Source: Paenibacillus curdlanolyticus YK9 (lineage in GTDB: Bacteria > Bacillota > Bacilli > Paenibacillales > Paenibacillaceae). Taken from it: a stretch of 64,000 bases of DNA. Location of the stretch: contig NZ_AEDD01000009.1 in assembly GCF_000179615.1 (NCBI RefSeq), positions 1 through 64,000 of the forward strand, read 5' to 3'. A program made the position numbers and the translations under genes. Under the pieces are notes generated by a model. The model saw only the letters and a list, made by a program, of their open reading frames with translations, did not search any database and was not told the origin of the DNA. Each line of letters begins with the position of its first letter. Position 1 is the first letter of the stretch. This document shows positions 54,155 to 63,309 of this stretch, piece by piece.

Positions 54155-55255
54155 CTACCCAAGCACCGCCGCTTCCTGCAGTACTTGCTCTAGCGCGGTG
54201 ATGAACTTCTCGTTCTGTTCCCGGCTGCCTACCGTAATTCGGATATACGTCGGATAGAACTGCCAGCCTGCACGGGAGATAATCCCCTTGCGCAGCAAAG
54301 CGTCGAATACTTGCGGCGATGGCAGCTTCGCATCAAACATAATAAAGTTGCCATGCGCATCAAAGTAAGGCAGACCCAAGCGGTCGAACTGTTCACGCAT
54401 ATAGTTCAAGCCTTCTGAATTCCGATCCCGGCACTCCGCAACGAACGCTTCATCTTTAAGCGCTGCGATTGCAGCAGCTTGCGCGACACGAGACGTATTG
54501 AACGGCTCGCGCACTTGATTGATAAAACGAACGACATCCGGGTGGCCAACGCCATAACCGATTCGCAGCGATGCGAGACCGTAAATTTTGGAGAATGTGC
54601 GCAATACAATCAAGTTTTTGTAGCTCGGAAGCAGCTCGATGCCATCAGGGAATGAAGGATCCGTCACATACTCCACGTATGCTTCGTCAAGCACGACAAG
54701 CACATGGCTAGGCACTTGCTTCATGAACGCATCAATTTCCTCTTTGCTAACAATCGTTCCGGTCGGATTGTTCGGGTTGCATACCCATACGATCTTCGTT
54801 CGATCCGTAATGCGCGCCAACATGGCCGGCAAGTCATGCTTGCCGTTCACAAGCGGCACCTCAACGACACGTGCGTTCTCAACTTCAGCGTTATGTTTGT
54901 AGACGGAGAACGTCTGGTCGGCCATAATCGTTTCGTCGCCTGGCACGAGGAACGCGCGCGTGAGCATGAGAATAACCTCATCCGATCCGCAGCCAAAAAT
55001 AATGCTGTCCGTGCTGACGCCCAGACGATCTGCTAATACTTTCGTCAATTCAACGCTTGCGCCATCGGGATAGATGCTCGCATTGTTCGATATTTCGTGA
55101 ATAACCGCTTCCTTCGCGCTCTCCGAGCAGCCAAACGGATTCTCATTGGAAGCCAGCTTAATAACCTCAGTCAAGCCTAGCTCCCGTTTAACGTCTTCGA
55201 CGGGCTTACCAGGCTGATACACTGGAAGATGGACAATATTGCTTTTCGGTTGCAT
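54155..55255 (-). CDS. hisC: Histidinol-phosphate / aromatic aminotransferase
   Basis: PLP aminotransferase of 366 residues. WVCNPNNPTGT, LDEAYVEY and RTFSKIYGLASLRIGYG (PLP lysine 223) are visible. In Bacillus the hisC of the trp supraoperon serves both histidine synthesis and the last step of tyrosine and phenylalanine synthesis; the neighbours trpA and tyrA support this dual use. GAGGTGA precedes the ATG. Separated from trpA by a terminator. Confidence 0.95.
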   Translation of the reverse strand: MQPKSNIVHLPVYQPGKPVEDVKRELGLTEVIKLASNENPFGCSESAKEAVIHEISNNASIYPDGASVELTKVLADRLGVSTDSIIFGCGSDEVILMLTRAFLVPGDETIMADQTFSVYKHNAEVENARVVEVPLVNGKHDLPAMLARITDRTKIVWVCNPNNPTGTIVSKEEIDAFMKQVPSHVLVVLDEAYVEYVTDPSFPDGIELLPSYKNLIVLRTFSKIYGLASLRIGYGVGHPDVVRFINQVREPFNTSRVAQAAAIAALKDEAFVAECRDRNSEGLNYMREQFDRLGLPYFDAHGNFIMFDAKLPSPQVFDALLRKGIISRAGWQFYPTYIRITVGSREQNEKFITALEQVLQEAAVLG

Positions 55256-55345
55256 TGACTTTCACCTCATTAACAGGACTTTGCTATTGCTATGTTTTTC
55301 ATTGTCTCATATCTCTAGCATGTTTTAAAGTATTATTAACAAACG

Positions 55346-55380
55346 AGAAAAACGGCCACGCGAGTGTCGCGCAAGCCGTT
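55346..55380 (-). terminator. Terminator between trpA and hisC
   Basis: AACGGCCACGCG (55351-55362) pairs with CGCGCAAGCCGTT (55368-55380, small internal mismatch); on the minus strand TTTTTCTCG follows. Some read-through to hisC is possible. Confidence 0.75.
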
Positions 55381-55399
55381 CCTGCTTCGAACTTATTCC

Positions 55400-56212
55400 T
55401 TATCCGATCTTTAAATTCGATACGAATTGTCCGATCTCTTCAAGCCCTGCTTCACGTTCCGCCTCGTTTTGCAGCTTCGGAAGCACCTCTTCGATTTTGC
55501 GCACGATCGCGCTGCCGACGATTACGCCGTCGCACTGCTTGCTGAAGCGCTCCACCTGCTCGCGGTTCGAAATGCCGAATCCGACTGCAATCGGCACCTG
55601 TGCCGATTTGCGGACGTCTTCCAGGAATTCGTCGATACCCGCATGGAAATCGGAACGCATGCCCGTCACGCCCAGCGAGGAAACGCAGTAAACGAACCCT
55701 CTAGCTTTCGCCGCAATGCGAGCGACACGCTCTTTGGAGGTAGGCGCTACGAGTGGAATGAGATGAATGTTCGCTTCCTCTGCCATTTCGCGAACATCTC
55801 CATCCTCCTCGATCGGCAGATCAGGAATAATCAAGCCGCTGATGCCCTTATCCAGGCAAAGCTCGAAAAACCGCTCCAATCCGAGCTGAAGCACAGGATT
55901 AAAATACGTAAACAGAATGAATGGAAGCTTAACGCCGGCCTGGCGCGCTTGTTCAGCAACATCCAATACATTTTGAACCGAAATCTGTTTAGCAGCAAGA
56001 GCTCGCTCAGACGCGCGCTGAATGACAGGACCGTCTGCAAGCGGATCCGAGTAAGGCACGCCAAGCTCAATCATGTCGGCGCCAGATTGCTCAAGCTTTT
56101 GAATAATTTGCACCGAGGTCGCGAGATCGGGATCGCCAATCGTCAAGAAGGGGATCAGTGCCGTTCCGTCCTGCTCTTTAATTCGAGCGAATGTCGCATC
56201 AATGAGATTCAT
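55400..56212 (-). CDS. trpA: Tryptophan synthase alpha chain
   Basis: Cleaves indole-glycerol phosphate to indole for the beta subunit. 270-residue TIM barrel with the catalytic Glu in [19 protein letters not shown] and Asp in IIPDLPIEE, phosphate-binding GFGISNREQ and VGSAIV. Overlaps trpB by 14 bp. Last trp gene. Confidence 0.97.
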   Translation of the reverse strand: MNLIDATFARIKEQDGTALIPFLTIGDPDLATSVQIIQKLEQSGADMIELGVPYSDPLADGPVIQRASERALAAKQISVQNVLDVAEQARQAGVKLPFILFTYFNPVLQLGLERFFELCLDKGISGLIIPDLPIEEDGDVREMAEEANIHLIPLVAPTSKERVARIAAKARGFVYCVSSLGVTGMRSDFHAGIDEFLEDVRKSAQVPIAVGFGISNREQVERFSKQCDGVIVGSAIVRKIEEVLPKLQNEAEREAGLEEIGQFVSNLKIG

Positions 56213-57404
56213 GTCCGTTACCTCCGAGGTATCCCATAATGGCTTCTACGTCTTTATCGCCGCGGCCAGACAAGCTGACGACAATAATCTCATCCGCGCT
56301 GAGCGTAGGAGCCAGCTTGAGCGTCTGCGCTATCGCATGTGCGGATTCCAGAGCTGGAATAATGCCTTCCGTACGCGACAGCAGCTGCAGCGCCTCGAGC
56401 GCCTCTGCATCTGTAATCGGGAAGTATTGCGCACGCCCGCTGTCTTTCAAATAAGCGTGTTCAGGTCCGATGCCGGGATAATCAAGCCCCGCGGAAATCG
56501 AGTGAGCAGGCAAGACTTGTCCATACTCGTCCTGCAGCACATAGCTGAGCGAGCCTTGGAATACGCCGTGGCGCCCTTTGGTCATCGTCGCCGCATGCTC
56601 TTCTGTTTCGACGCCGCGGCCAGCCGCTTCTACGCCTACCAGCTTGACGGACTCGTCCTCTACGAACGGATAGAAAATGCCGATCGCGTTGCTGCCGCCG
56701 CCGACTGCCGCAACAACATAATCCGGCAAACGGCCTTCCATCTCTTGAATCTGCTCGCGCGCTTCATCGCCGATGATCCGCTGGAAGTCGCGCACGATCA
56801 ACGGGTACGGATGCGGTCCTGTTGCAGAGCCGAGAATATAGTACGTATCGTCTACGTTGCTTACCCAGTAGCGAAGCGTTTCATTGCATGCATCCTTCAG
56901 CGTACGCGTACCCGAAGTAACCGGTACGACTTCTGCCCCAAGCAGTTGCATCCGGAATACGTTCAGCTGTTGGCGTTTCATATCTTCTTCGCCCATGAAT
57001 ACTTTACATTCCAGTCCCAACAGCGCCGCTACTGTTGCAGATGCAACACCGTGCTGGCCAGCACCGGTTTCGGCGATAATTTTGGTCTTGCCCATCCGTT
57101 TGGCCAACAAGCCTTGGCCGATCGTATTGTTGATTTTGTGGGCGCCGGTATGGTTCAAATCTTCGCGCTTCAAATAGACTTTGGCGCCGCCCAGATGCTT
57201 CGTGAGCCGCTCCGCATAATAAAGCGAAGTCGGACGACCGGAATATTTGTCTAACAGATACCGAACTTCCGCTTGAAACTCTTCGTCTTGCGAATATTTT
57301 TTGTACGCTTCCTCAAGCTCGCTCAATGCGTTCATGAGCGTCTCCGGCACATAACGCCCGCCGAATTTGCCGAAGCGGCCTTTCTCGTCTGGTAAACGGG
57401 TCAT
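56199..57404 (-). CDS. trpB: Tryptophan synthase beta chain
   Basis: PLP enzyme that condenses indole and serine. 401 residues; PLP lysine 90 in [11 protein letters not shown], the GAGQHG loop and the phosphate-binding GGGSNAIG. The ATG overlaps the trpF stop by 4 bp. Confidence 0.98.
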   Translation of the reverse strand: MTRLPDEKGRFGKFGGRYVPETLMNALSELEEAYKKYSQDEEFQAEVRYLLDKYSGRPTSLYYAERLTKHLGGAKVYLKREDLNHTGAHKINNTIGQGLLAKRMGKTKIIAETGAGQHGVASATVAALLGLECKVFMGEEDMKRQQLNVFRMQLLGAEVVPVTSGTRTLKDACNETLRYWVSNVDDTYYILGSATGPHPYPLIVRDFQRIIGDEAREQIQEMEGRLPDYVVAAVGGGSNAIGIFYPFVEDESVKLVGVEAAGRGVETEEHAATMTKGRHGVFQGSLSYVLQDEYGQVLPAHSISAGLDYPGIGPEHAYLKDSGRAQYFPITDAEALEALQLLSRTEGIIPALESAHAIAQTLKLAPTLSADEIIVVSLSGRGDKDVEAIMGYLGGNGHESH

Positions 57405-58078
57405 GCTTCCAACACCCTTCTCACAAAAGTAGATATTTTCTCAATATCCTTAACGCCTTCCGTTTCTACGCCGCTTGATACATCCACGCCCCCGGGACGA
57501 TAAAGTTGAACCAAAGGCTGCACATTATCCAAATGAAGCCCGCCAGCCACATATAAAGGTACTCCGAGCTTAGCGGCAGCTTCCTCATAGTCACGAATTA
57601 CGTTCCAATCAAATACCTCTCCTGTACCGCCGCCTGCGGTATCGATAAGAACGGCGTCAACAACGGATTGGAACGGCTGCAAGCGCGCGTCGGCGCCTGC
57701 CGCATCCTCTTCGGCGCTCCGGCCTATCGGGAACACTTTCCACACTTGAACGTCAAGCGCTCGCTTAACTGCAGCGCACAGCTCCGGCGTCTCGCTGCCA
57801 TGCAGCTGGACAACATCCAATTCGGCCGTCTGCACAACTGACGTTAACTCGGCTAAATCTGCATTTACGAACACGCCTACAGCAAGCGGAGCAGTTCCTT
57901 CCGAGCTGGCGGTCGGCCAAGCTCTCACCTCTTCGATGAGATCAGAAGCTAGCTCTGGCGACACTTGTCGCTTGCTCTGGGCGAACACAAACCCGATCGC
58001 ATCCACGTTCAATCCGTGCATGGAGCGAATCGTCTCGCGATCACGCAGCCCGCAAATTTTGATACGAGTCCTGCTCAT
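57401..58078 (-). CDS. trpF: Phosphoribosylanthranilate isomerase
   Basis: A 225-residue TIM barrel with catalytic Cys in KICGLRD, the Asp in [11 protein letters not shown], and phosphate-binding AGGLHLDNV and GVDVSSGVE. Coupled by 4-bp overlaps on both sides (trpC before, trpB after). Confidence 0.97.
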   Translation of the reverse strand: MSRTRIKICGLRDRETIRSMHGLNVDAIGFVFAQSKRQVSPELASDLIEEVRAWPTASSEGTAPLAVGVFVNADLAELTSVVQTAELDVVQLHGSETPELCAAVKRALDVQVWKVFPIGRSAEEDAAGADARLQPFQSVVDAVLIDTAGGGTGEVFDWNVIRDYEEAAAKLGVPLYVAGGLHLDNVQPLVQLYRPGGVDVSSGVETEGVKDIEKISTFVRRVLEA

Positions 58079-58881
58079 CGTACACCAACCGGGCCCAACA
58101 GCTGCTCAATCGCTTCCCCGACATGAGGCTTGCGCATGAAATGCTCACCGATAAGTAAGCCTTGCGCGCCAACCGATTTCAAATATTGCACATCCTCCGG
58201 TCCCGCAATGCCGCTCTCGCTAATGCTCGTAATCCCTTTGCCTTGCGGAATGATTCCGATTAGCTGCTCCGTTGTTTTCAGATCGGTTACGAAGGAGCGC
58301 AGGTCGCGATTGTTAACGCCGATCAGCGTCGCTTTATCGAGCTCCAACACCGTCTCCAGTTCGCGTTGGTCATGTACCTCAACCAGCACATCCAATCCGA
58401 TGGACTTAGCGATATCGTGGAACTCCGATAACTGCTGTTTTGTCAAAATAGCTGCAATAAGCAAAATCGCATCCGCGCCAATGACGCGCGCTTCATAGAT
58501 TTGACGATAATCCACCGTAAAATCTTTGCGAAGAAGCGGTACATTCACGGCTTCTCTGACTGCTTGCAAATAGTCGTTCGAGCCTTGGAAGTAATCACGG
58601 TCCGTTAATACGGAAATGCAATCCGTTCCTGCCTCCTCATACGCTTTCGCCAATCCTACAGGGTGAAAATCCTCGCGAATCAGCCCTTTGGAGGGCGACG
58701 CTTTCTTCACTTCGGCAATAAGGCCCATATCGCGTTTGCGGCCCGCTGCAGAAACCGCCCGTTCAAATCCAAGCGTTGCGGACATGTCCGAAATTGTCCG
58801 TTCATATGCATTCAGCGAGAAGCGAGCGGAAAGCTCCGCTACCTCCTGCTGTTTCGTGACTACGATTTTATCAAGAAACAT
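58075..58881 (-). CDS. trpC: Indole-3-glycerol phosphate synthase
   Basis: 268-residue TIM barrel with LIAEVKKASPSKGLI (catalytic Lys), VLTDRDYFQGS, LLRKDFTVDYRQIYEAR and GVNNRDL. GGGAGAATTGGGCC precedes the ATG at 58881, which lies 11 bp inside the end of trpD; a longer reading into trpD has no signal. Confidence 0.97.
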   Translation of the reverse strand: MFLDKIVVTKQQEVAELSARFSLNAYERTISDMSATLGFERAVSAAGRKRDMGLIAEVKKASPSKGLIREDFHPVGLAKAYEEAGTDCISVLTDRDYFQGSNDYLQAVREAVNVPLLRKDFTVDYRQIYEARVIGADAILLIAAILTKQQLSEFHDIAKSIGLDVLVEVHDQRELETVLELDKATLIGVNNRDLRSFVTDLKTTEQLIGIIPQGKGITSISESGIAGPEDVQYLKSVGAQGLLIGEHFMRKPHVGEAIEQLLGPVGVR

Positions 58882-59932
58882 GGCCCAATTCTCCCGTCGT
58901 TTGAATAAGCTGCTCAAGCTTCACTTTCGCCGCGCCTGAATCGATGATTGCTACTGCACGCTCCACGCCTTCAACCAACGAGTCGACTTGTCCGCCAACA
59001 TAGATGCACGCGCCGGCGTTCGCAAGCACAACATCTCGATAAGCGCCCTTCTCTTTTCCATCGAAAATCGAACGTATAATCGAGGCGTTCTCTGCGGAAT
59101 CGCCGCCAATAATCGCATCTAGCGAATGGCGCTTCAACCCTAGATCCTCCGGCGCCAGATCGTACGTACGCACGACGCCTTCCTTCAGCTCCGAAATTTG
59201 CGTTGGTGCAGAAATGCTAATTTCGTCCAAACCGTCATGACTGCTGACAACCATGGCACGTTTCAATTCAAGATCGCTCAACACCTGTGCAATCGTCTCC
59301 GTGCGCGACCGGTCGTAGATGCCCAGCAGCTGGCGATCCGCTCCTGCGGGATTCGCCAGTGGCCCCAGCATGTTGAAAATCGAGCGGATCCCCAGCTCAC
59401 GACGCGGACCAGCAGCATGGCGAAGCGATGGATGATACAGCTGTGCGAACATAAACACGATACCGATCCGCTCCAAGCATTGCGCCGCTTGCTCTGCTGT
59501 AATCGTAATATTGACGCCGAGCGCTTCCAGTACGTCTGCACTGCCAGTCTTGCCTGACATGGCCCGGTTGCCATGCTTAGCAACGCGAACGCCTGCAGCG
59601 GCCGCGATCATTGAGGAAGCGGTCGAGATATTGAATTTATGAATGCCAGAACCGCCGGTACCGCATGTGTCCAGCAGATTGGCCTGTTCGGTAATCACAT
59701 GGTCCGAATGGGATCGCATCGCAAGCGCGAAGCCTGCGATCTCGTCCCGCGTCTCGCCTTTAATCCGTAGCGCCGTCATAATACCGCCAATTTGGGCAGC
59801 AGTCGCTTCGCCTTTCATGATATATCCCATCACTTCTTGCGATTCTTGGCGCGAAAGATGCTCGCCTGCGATCAGCTTGTTCATCGCGCTGTGCAAGGTG
59901 ATGCTATTCGAGTTAGCCGGCAATACCGTCAT
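58871..59932 (-). CDS. trpD: Anthranilate phosphoribosyltransferase
   Basis: 353 residues; the PRPP-binding DTCGTGGSGIHKFNIST (about 90-106) and KHGNRAMSGKTGSADVLEALG motifs are intact. Starts within the trpE stop (TAATG) and overlaps trpC by 11 bp. Confidence 0.97.
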   Translation of the reverse strand: MTVLPANSNSITLHSAMNKLIAGEHLSRQESQEVMGYIMKGEATAAQIGGIMTALRIKGETRDEIAGFALAMRSHSDHVITEQANLLDTCGTGGSGIHKFNISTASSMIAAAAGVRVAKHGNRAMSGKTGSADVLEALGVNITITAEQAAQCLERIGIVFMFAQLYHPSLRHAAGPRRELGIRSIFNMLGPLANPAGADRQLLGIYDRSRTETIAQVLSDLELKRAMVVSSHDGLDEISISAPTQISELKEGVVRTYDLAPEDLGLKRHSLDAIIGGDSAENASIIRSIFDGKEKGAYRDVVLANAGACIYVGGQVDSLVEGVERAVAIIDSGAAKVKLEQLIQTTGELGHVS

Positions 59933-61506
59933 TAGCGCTTCGCCTCCTGCAACACTGTCATTTCATAATCGGTGTTGATCGTCGTTCCCGCTTTCACAGC
60001 GCCCCGCTTATCCCCTGCGAATAACAGCTCTGCCGTACGGATCGCCTTCAAGCTCGCTTTTGCCTTGTTTACCGTTTCCTCATATTCGCTCTCAGGCACC
60101 GAATCCCATACGATGCCTGCTCCCGCCTGCACATAGGCTTTGCCGTTCTTGAAAATAATCGTACGGATCGTAATACACGTATTCAGGCTTCCGCCGAAGC
60201 CCAAATATCCGATCGCGCCCGCATACGCGCCACGCGACTCATTTTCCAGTTCTGCAATGATTTCCATCGCACGCAGCTTTGGCGCACCTGACACGGTGCC
60301 CGCAGGCATGCAGGAGATGAATGCATCGAAGAAATCTTTATCCTGACGCAGCTTGCCGCTAACGTTTGAAACGATGTGCATGACGTGAGAATACCGTTCG
60401 ATATCCATATACGAGTCGCAACGAACCGAACCAAACTCAGATACGCGGCCAATATCGTTGCGACCGAGATCAACAAGCATCAAGTGCTCTGCGCGCTCTT
60501 TCTCATCTGCCAGCAGTTCCTTCTCCAATGCAAGATCCGCCTCAGGTGTCGCGCCGCGAGGACGAGTTCCTGCAATCGGGCGTGTCTCGACTTTCTGGCC
60601 ATCGACCTTAACAAGCGCCTCGGGCGAAGTACCTACAATGATCTCATCATCCAGCTTCAAATAATACATGTATGGGGATGGATTCATCGTTCGCAGAACG
60701 CGATACACATGCAGCGGGTTCACGTCTGTTTCGATGCTGAACCGTTGCGAGAGCACAACTTGAAAAATATCGCCTGAACGGATATATTCCTTAGCCGTCT
60801 CAATGTTCGAAATAAATTGCTCCTTCGTCACATTGGATTTCACATCGCCCAGATCAGGGTCAACCGGCATTGGGCCGCCAGCCGTTACGGGCAAAGGAAT
60901 CGGCTGCTGCAGCCGTTCAATCGCTGCGTCAATTCGCGCGCAAGCCGCTTGATAGGCCGACTCAATCTCAGAATCCGTTGCACCTTCCGGTATGTGCACG
61001 TTGCCGATCACTTGAATTTGCTGTTTCACATGATCGAATACGATGACCTGATCGCAGAACATAAATTGCAAATCATTCATCTGCAAATCATCAATGCGAT
61101 GAGCCGGAAGCTTTTCGTAATATTGCAGCAGGTCGTATCCGAAGAATCCGATGGCACCGCCTGTAAACGGGGGCAAACCTTGGATCTGAGGGCTGCGATA
61201 AGAACGAAGCTTCGCTTTGAGCAACTCAAGCGGCTGCTCGGTCAGCTCTGTTTTCTCGCCACGCTGCTCCAAAATCATCGTTCCATTCTTGCCGTAAAGG
61301 AGAAGGAAAGGATCCGTTCCAATGAACGAATAACGCGCCCAGTTCACGCCGCCCTCCACACTCTCCAGTAGAAACGCATTACGTTCCTTATAGAAATGTT
61401 GGAATACGCGAATCGGGGTTTCCGTATCCGCCATCAGATGGCGAACGATCGGAATCAAGTTATAAGTACCTGCCATCCGGATCACTTGCTGAAGTTCGTT
61501 TTGCAT
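59932..61506 (-). CDS. trpE: Anthranilate synthase component I
   Basis: Makes anthranilate from chorismate and an amino group. 524 residues with the feedback motif LLES (NAFLLESVEGG), then the chorismate-binding fold (FGSVRCDSYMDIERYSHVMH, MPAGTVSGAPKLRAMEII and QAGAGIVWDSVPE). No trpG in the operon: as in Bacillus the glutaminase subunit is probably encoded with the folate genes elsewhere. AAAGGAGAGG precedes the ATG. A leader with TRAP-like triplets lies upstream. Confidence 0.97.
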   Translation of the reverse strand: MQNELQQVIRMAGTYNLIPIVRHLMADTETPIRVFQHFYKERNAFLLESVEGGVNWARYSFIGTDPFLLLYGKNGTMILEQRGEKTELTEQPLELLKAKLRSYRSPQIQGLPPFTGGAIGFFGYDLLQYYEKLPAHRIDDLQMNDLQFMFCDQVIVFDHVKQQIQVIGNVHIPEGATDSEIESAYQAACARIDAAIERLQQPIPLPVTAGGPMPVDPDLGDVKSNVTKEQFISNIETAKEYIRSGDIFQVVLSQRFSIETDVNPLHVYRVLRTMNPSPYMYYLKLDDEIIVGTSPEALVKVDGQKVETRPIAGTRPRGATPEADLALEKELLADEKERAEHLMLVDLGRNDIGRVSEFGSVRCDSYMDIERYSHVMHIVSNVSGKLRQDKDFFDAFISCMPAGTVSGAPKLRAMEIIAELENESRGAYAGAIGYLGFGGSLNTCITIRTIIFKNGKAYVQAGAGIVWDSVPESEYEETVNKAKASLKAIRTAELLFAGDKRGAVKAGTTINTDYEMTVLQEAKR

Positions 61507-61531
61507 CGCAGTCCTCTCCTTTGTCGTAACG

Positions 61532-61561
61532 AAATAAAAGCCCCTGCCGATAGGCAGGAGC
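61532..61561 (-). terminator. Attenuator terminator in the trp leader
   Basis: GCCCCTGCC (61540-61548) pairs with GGCAGGAGC (61553-61561, one G-U pair in the RNA) around a GATA loop; on the minus strand TTTTATTTC follows. Lies 26 bp before trpE. Confidence 0.9.
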
Positions 61562-61618
61562 TAAACGTACAGGATGAGTGCGTCCATCGAGAGAACAATG
61601 AGGAACAAACGTTACGAA

Positions 61619-61668
61619 AGCGAAATAATCTAAATGGCTGCCTGTTGCTAGGCCCATTCGATTATCTC
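61619..61668 (-). promoter_or_regulatory. Long hairpin between TRAP-like site and attenuator
   Basis: GAAATAATC pairs with GATTATCTC, AATGG with CCATT and GCCT with AGGC in one long imperfect stem. A candidate antiterminator or support structure of the trp leader. Confidence 0.45.
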
Positions 61669-61686
61669 AAACCGTAATGTTAATCG

Positions 61687-61724
61687 CTCATCTAAGCTCA
61701 TCTCATCTTAGCTAATCTCATCTC
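61687..61724 (-). promoter_or_regulatory. TRAP-type binding site in the trp leader
   Basis: On the minus strand the triplets GAG, GAG, UAG, AAG, GAG, GAG, UAG, GAG follow each other at an exact 5-nt period (61724 to 61687), with spacers AU, AU, CU, AU, AU, CU, AU. This is the (G/U)AG-N2 repeat bound by the 11-mer protein TRAP (MtrB) in B. subtilis trp leaders. More GAG/UAG triplets with looser spacing occur from 61800 to 61724, where the transcript begins. Confidence 0.8.
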
Positions 61725-61799
61725 TACCGTTCGCCTACCGCTCTCGGTATGTCTAAACTTACTGTCTTGCCTCAGCTCACTGCTCTATTCACTAGCTCA

Positions 61800-61829
61800 A
61801 CTATACACCAGCTGTATAAAGATCGTCAA
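61800..61829 (-). promoter_or_regulatory. Promoter of the trp operon
   Basis: Minus-strand TTGACG (61829-61824), 18-nt spacer, TATAGT (61805-61800), just after the aroH stop. Start of transcription near 61793 puts GAG/UAG triplets at the very 5' end of the leader. Confidence 0.7.
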
Positions 61830-61836
61830 TCGATCA

Positions 61837-62205
61837 TTATGCTTTGGTCAAATCAGGTCGAAGCACTTGCGCGCCGCGCAGATAAACATGGCGGATTTCG
61901 GATTGGCTCTTCGTCGTATTCACATGAAGCATGAACCGAATGCATTTCTCCAAGCTTCCCTTAACCGGAACTTCCAGCGCGCACATTAGCGGCACGAACT
62001 CCCAGCCCGGCATGACGCGAATTGCTTTAGCAGGGAACGTTGAATCCAAATCGCCGGTTACGGTTATCAATACGCTGCAAATATCATCGGGAACAATGCC
62101 GTTCTCCACAACAATGGCATTCAGCAATTCGACCGTTGTGTCTAAAATCAACTGCTCCTCATTCCGTTCTACCGTTACGGCACCGCGAATTCCACGAACA
62201 CTCAT
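61837..62205 (-). CDS. aroH: Chorismate mutase (AroH class)
   Basis: Converts chorismate to prephenate. 122 residues of the trimeric AroH fold; the RGIRGAVTVERNEE start, LITVTGDLDSTFPA and CALEVPVKGSLEKCIRFMLHVN (with catalytic Glu and Arg) match. AGGAGG is 10 nt before ATG 62205. Overlaps aroB by 4 bp, and the trp promoter begins 7 bp after its end. Confidence 0.96.
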   Translation of the reverse strand: MSVRGIRGAVTVERNEEQLILDTTVELLNAIVVENGIVPDDICSVLITVTGDLDSTFPAKAIRVMPGWEFVPLMCALEVPVKGSLEKCIRFMLHVNTTKSQSEIRHVYLRGAQVLRPDLTKA

Positions 62206-63308
62206 TGCCAATCGGCCTCCTGTTTCAATAATTCCACCGTCTCCCGAACGAGCGAAGCTGGTACATCCGAGCGTACTTCAACCTTGCCAATCGCAGTCGG
62301 TACGACATAGACGATGCTGCCTTCTGTAAACTTCTTATCATGCATCATGGCACGCATTACCGCATCCGTATCAAAATGCTCTGGGAGGCGTACAGGCAGA
62401 CCTGACTTGCCAAGAACACGTCTAGTCACTTTATATACTTCCTGTGGTGCGCCGAGCTTCACGCCTACAATAGCGGACCCGATCATTCCGATCGAAATCG
62501 CTTCGCCATGCGTTAATTCGCCATAGCCTGCTACTGCCTCAAGCGCATGTCCAATCGTATGGCCGAGATTCAGAATCGCGCGAAGGCCATTCTCAGTCTC
62601 GTCTACCGAAACGACTGCTGCCTTCACTCCGCAGCCTTTGAATAACGCATAGCCAAGGGCGTCTGGATCAAGTGCAAGCAGTTTCTCCATGTTGTCATCG
62701 CACCAAGCAACGAAGGCTTCGTCCCAAATCAAGCCATGCTTGATTGCCTCGGATAGGCCGCTTCTTACATCACGAGGCGGAAGCGATTGCAGCGTATTCA
62801 AATCATAGAGCACGAACGCGGGCTGATGGAACGCGCCGATAATGTTTTTCGCAAGCGGATGATTGACCGCGACTTTGCCGCCAACGCTGCTGTCATGGGC
62901 AAGAATCGTCGTCGGGATCTGTACGAAACGAACACCGCGCATATATGAAGCCGCAACATATCCAGCAAGATCCCCAATTACGCCGCCGCCAAGCGCAACG
63001 ATCGTCGACTTGCGGTCAAGCCCGCCCTCCAGCGCTTTGGTCACAAGCTGCTCGAATACAGCCAGCGACTTGGAGCCTTCGCCAGCAGGAACAACCGCGC
63101 TAACCACTTGAAAGCCGGATGCCCGCAAAACGTTCTCCAGCGCTTCCAAATACAAAGGACCAATATGCGAATCGGTTACAATCATCAGAGGTGACTTCTT
63201 GCTGACGCCATGCTTATCAAAATAGGAAGCGGCCTCCTGAAGGAGGCCCTCCCCGATATAAATCGGATATGACCGCTCGCCTAGAGCGACTGTCAGTTCC
63301 CGTACCAT
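62202..63308 (-). CDS. aroB: 3-dehydroquinate synthase
   Basis: Shikimate pathway enzyme of 368 residues using NAD and zinc. NAD-binding GGGVIGDLAGYVAASYMRG, the PTTILAHDSSVGGKVAVNH metal region and zinc ligands in GHTIGHALEA. The ATG lies 1 bp after the aroC stop (TAGCATG); the earlier open frame inside aroC has no signal. Confidence 0.96.
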   Translation of the reverse strand: MVRELTVALGERSYPIYIGEGLLQEAASYFDKHGVSKKSPLMIVTDSHIGPLYLEALENVLRASGFQVVSAVVPAGEGSKSLAVFEQLVTKALEGGLDRKSTIVALGGGVIGDLAGYVAASYMRGVRFVQIPTTILAHDSSVGGKVAVNHPLAKNIIGAFHQPAFVLYDLNTLQSLPPRDVRSGLSEAIKHGLIWDEAFVAWCDDNMEKLLALDPDALGYALFKGCGVKAAVVSVDETENGLRAILNLGHTIGHALEAVAGYGELTHGEAISIGMIGSAIVGVKLGAPQEVYKVTRRVLGKSGLPVRLPEHFDTDAVMRAMMHDKKFTEGSIVYVVPTAIGKVEVRSDVPASLVRETVELLKQEADWQ

Positions 63309-63309
63309 G

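Noticed and set aside
55427-56239. Plus-strand open frame of 270 codons opposite trpA
   Set aside because: Shadow; no ribosome binding site.
56202-57254. Plus-strand open frame of 350 codons opposite trpB
   Set aside because: Shadow of trpB; composition rich in Arg and Cys typical of reverse-strand reading.
61507-61836. T-box in front of trpE
   Set aside because: No GGTGGNACCGCG-type sequence; the triplet repeats fit TRAP instead.
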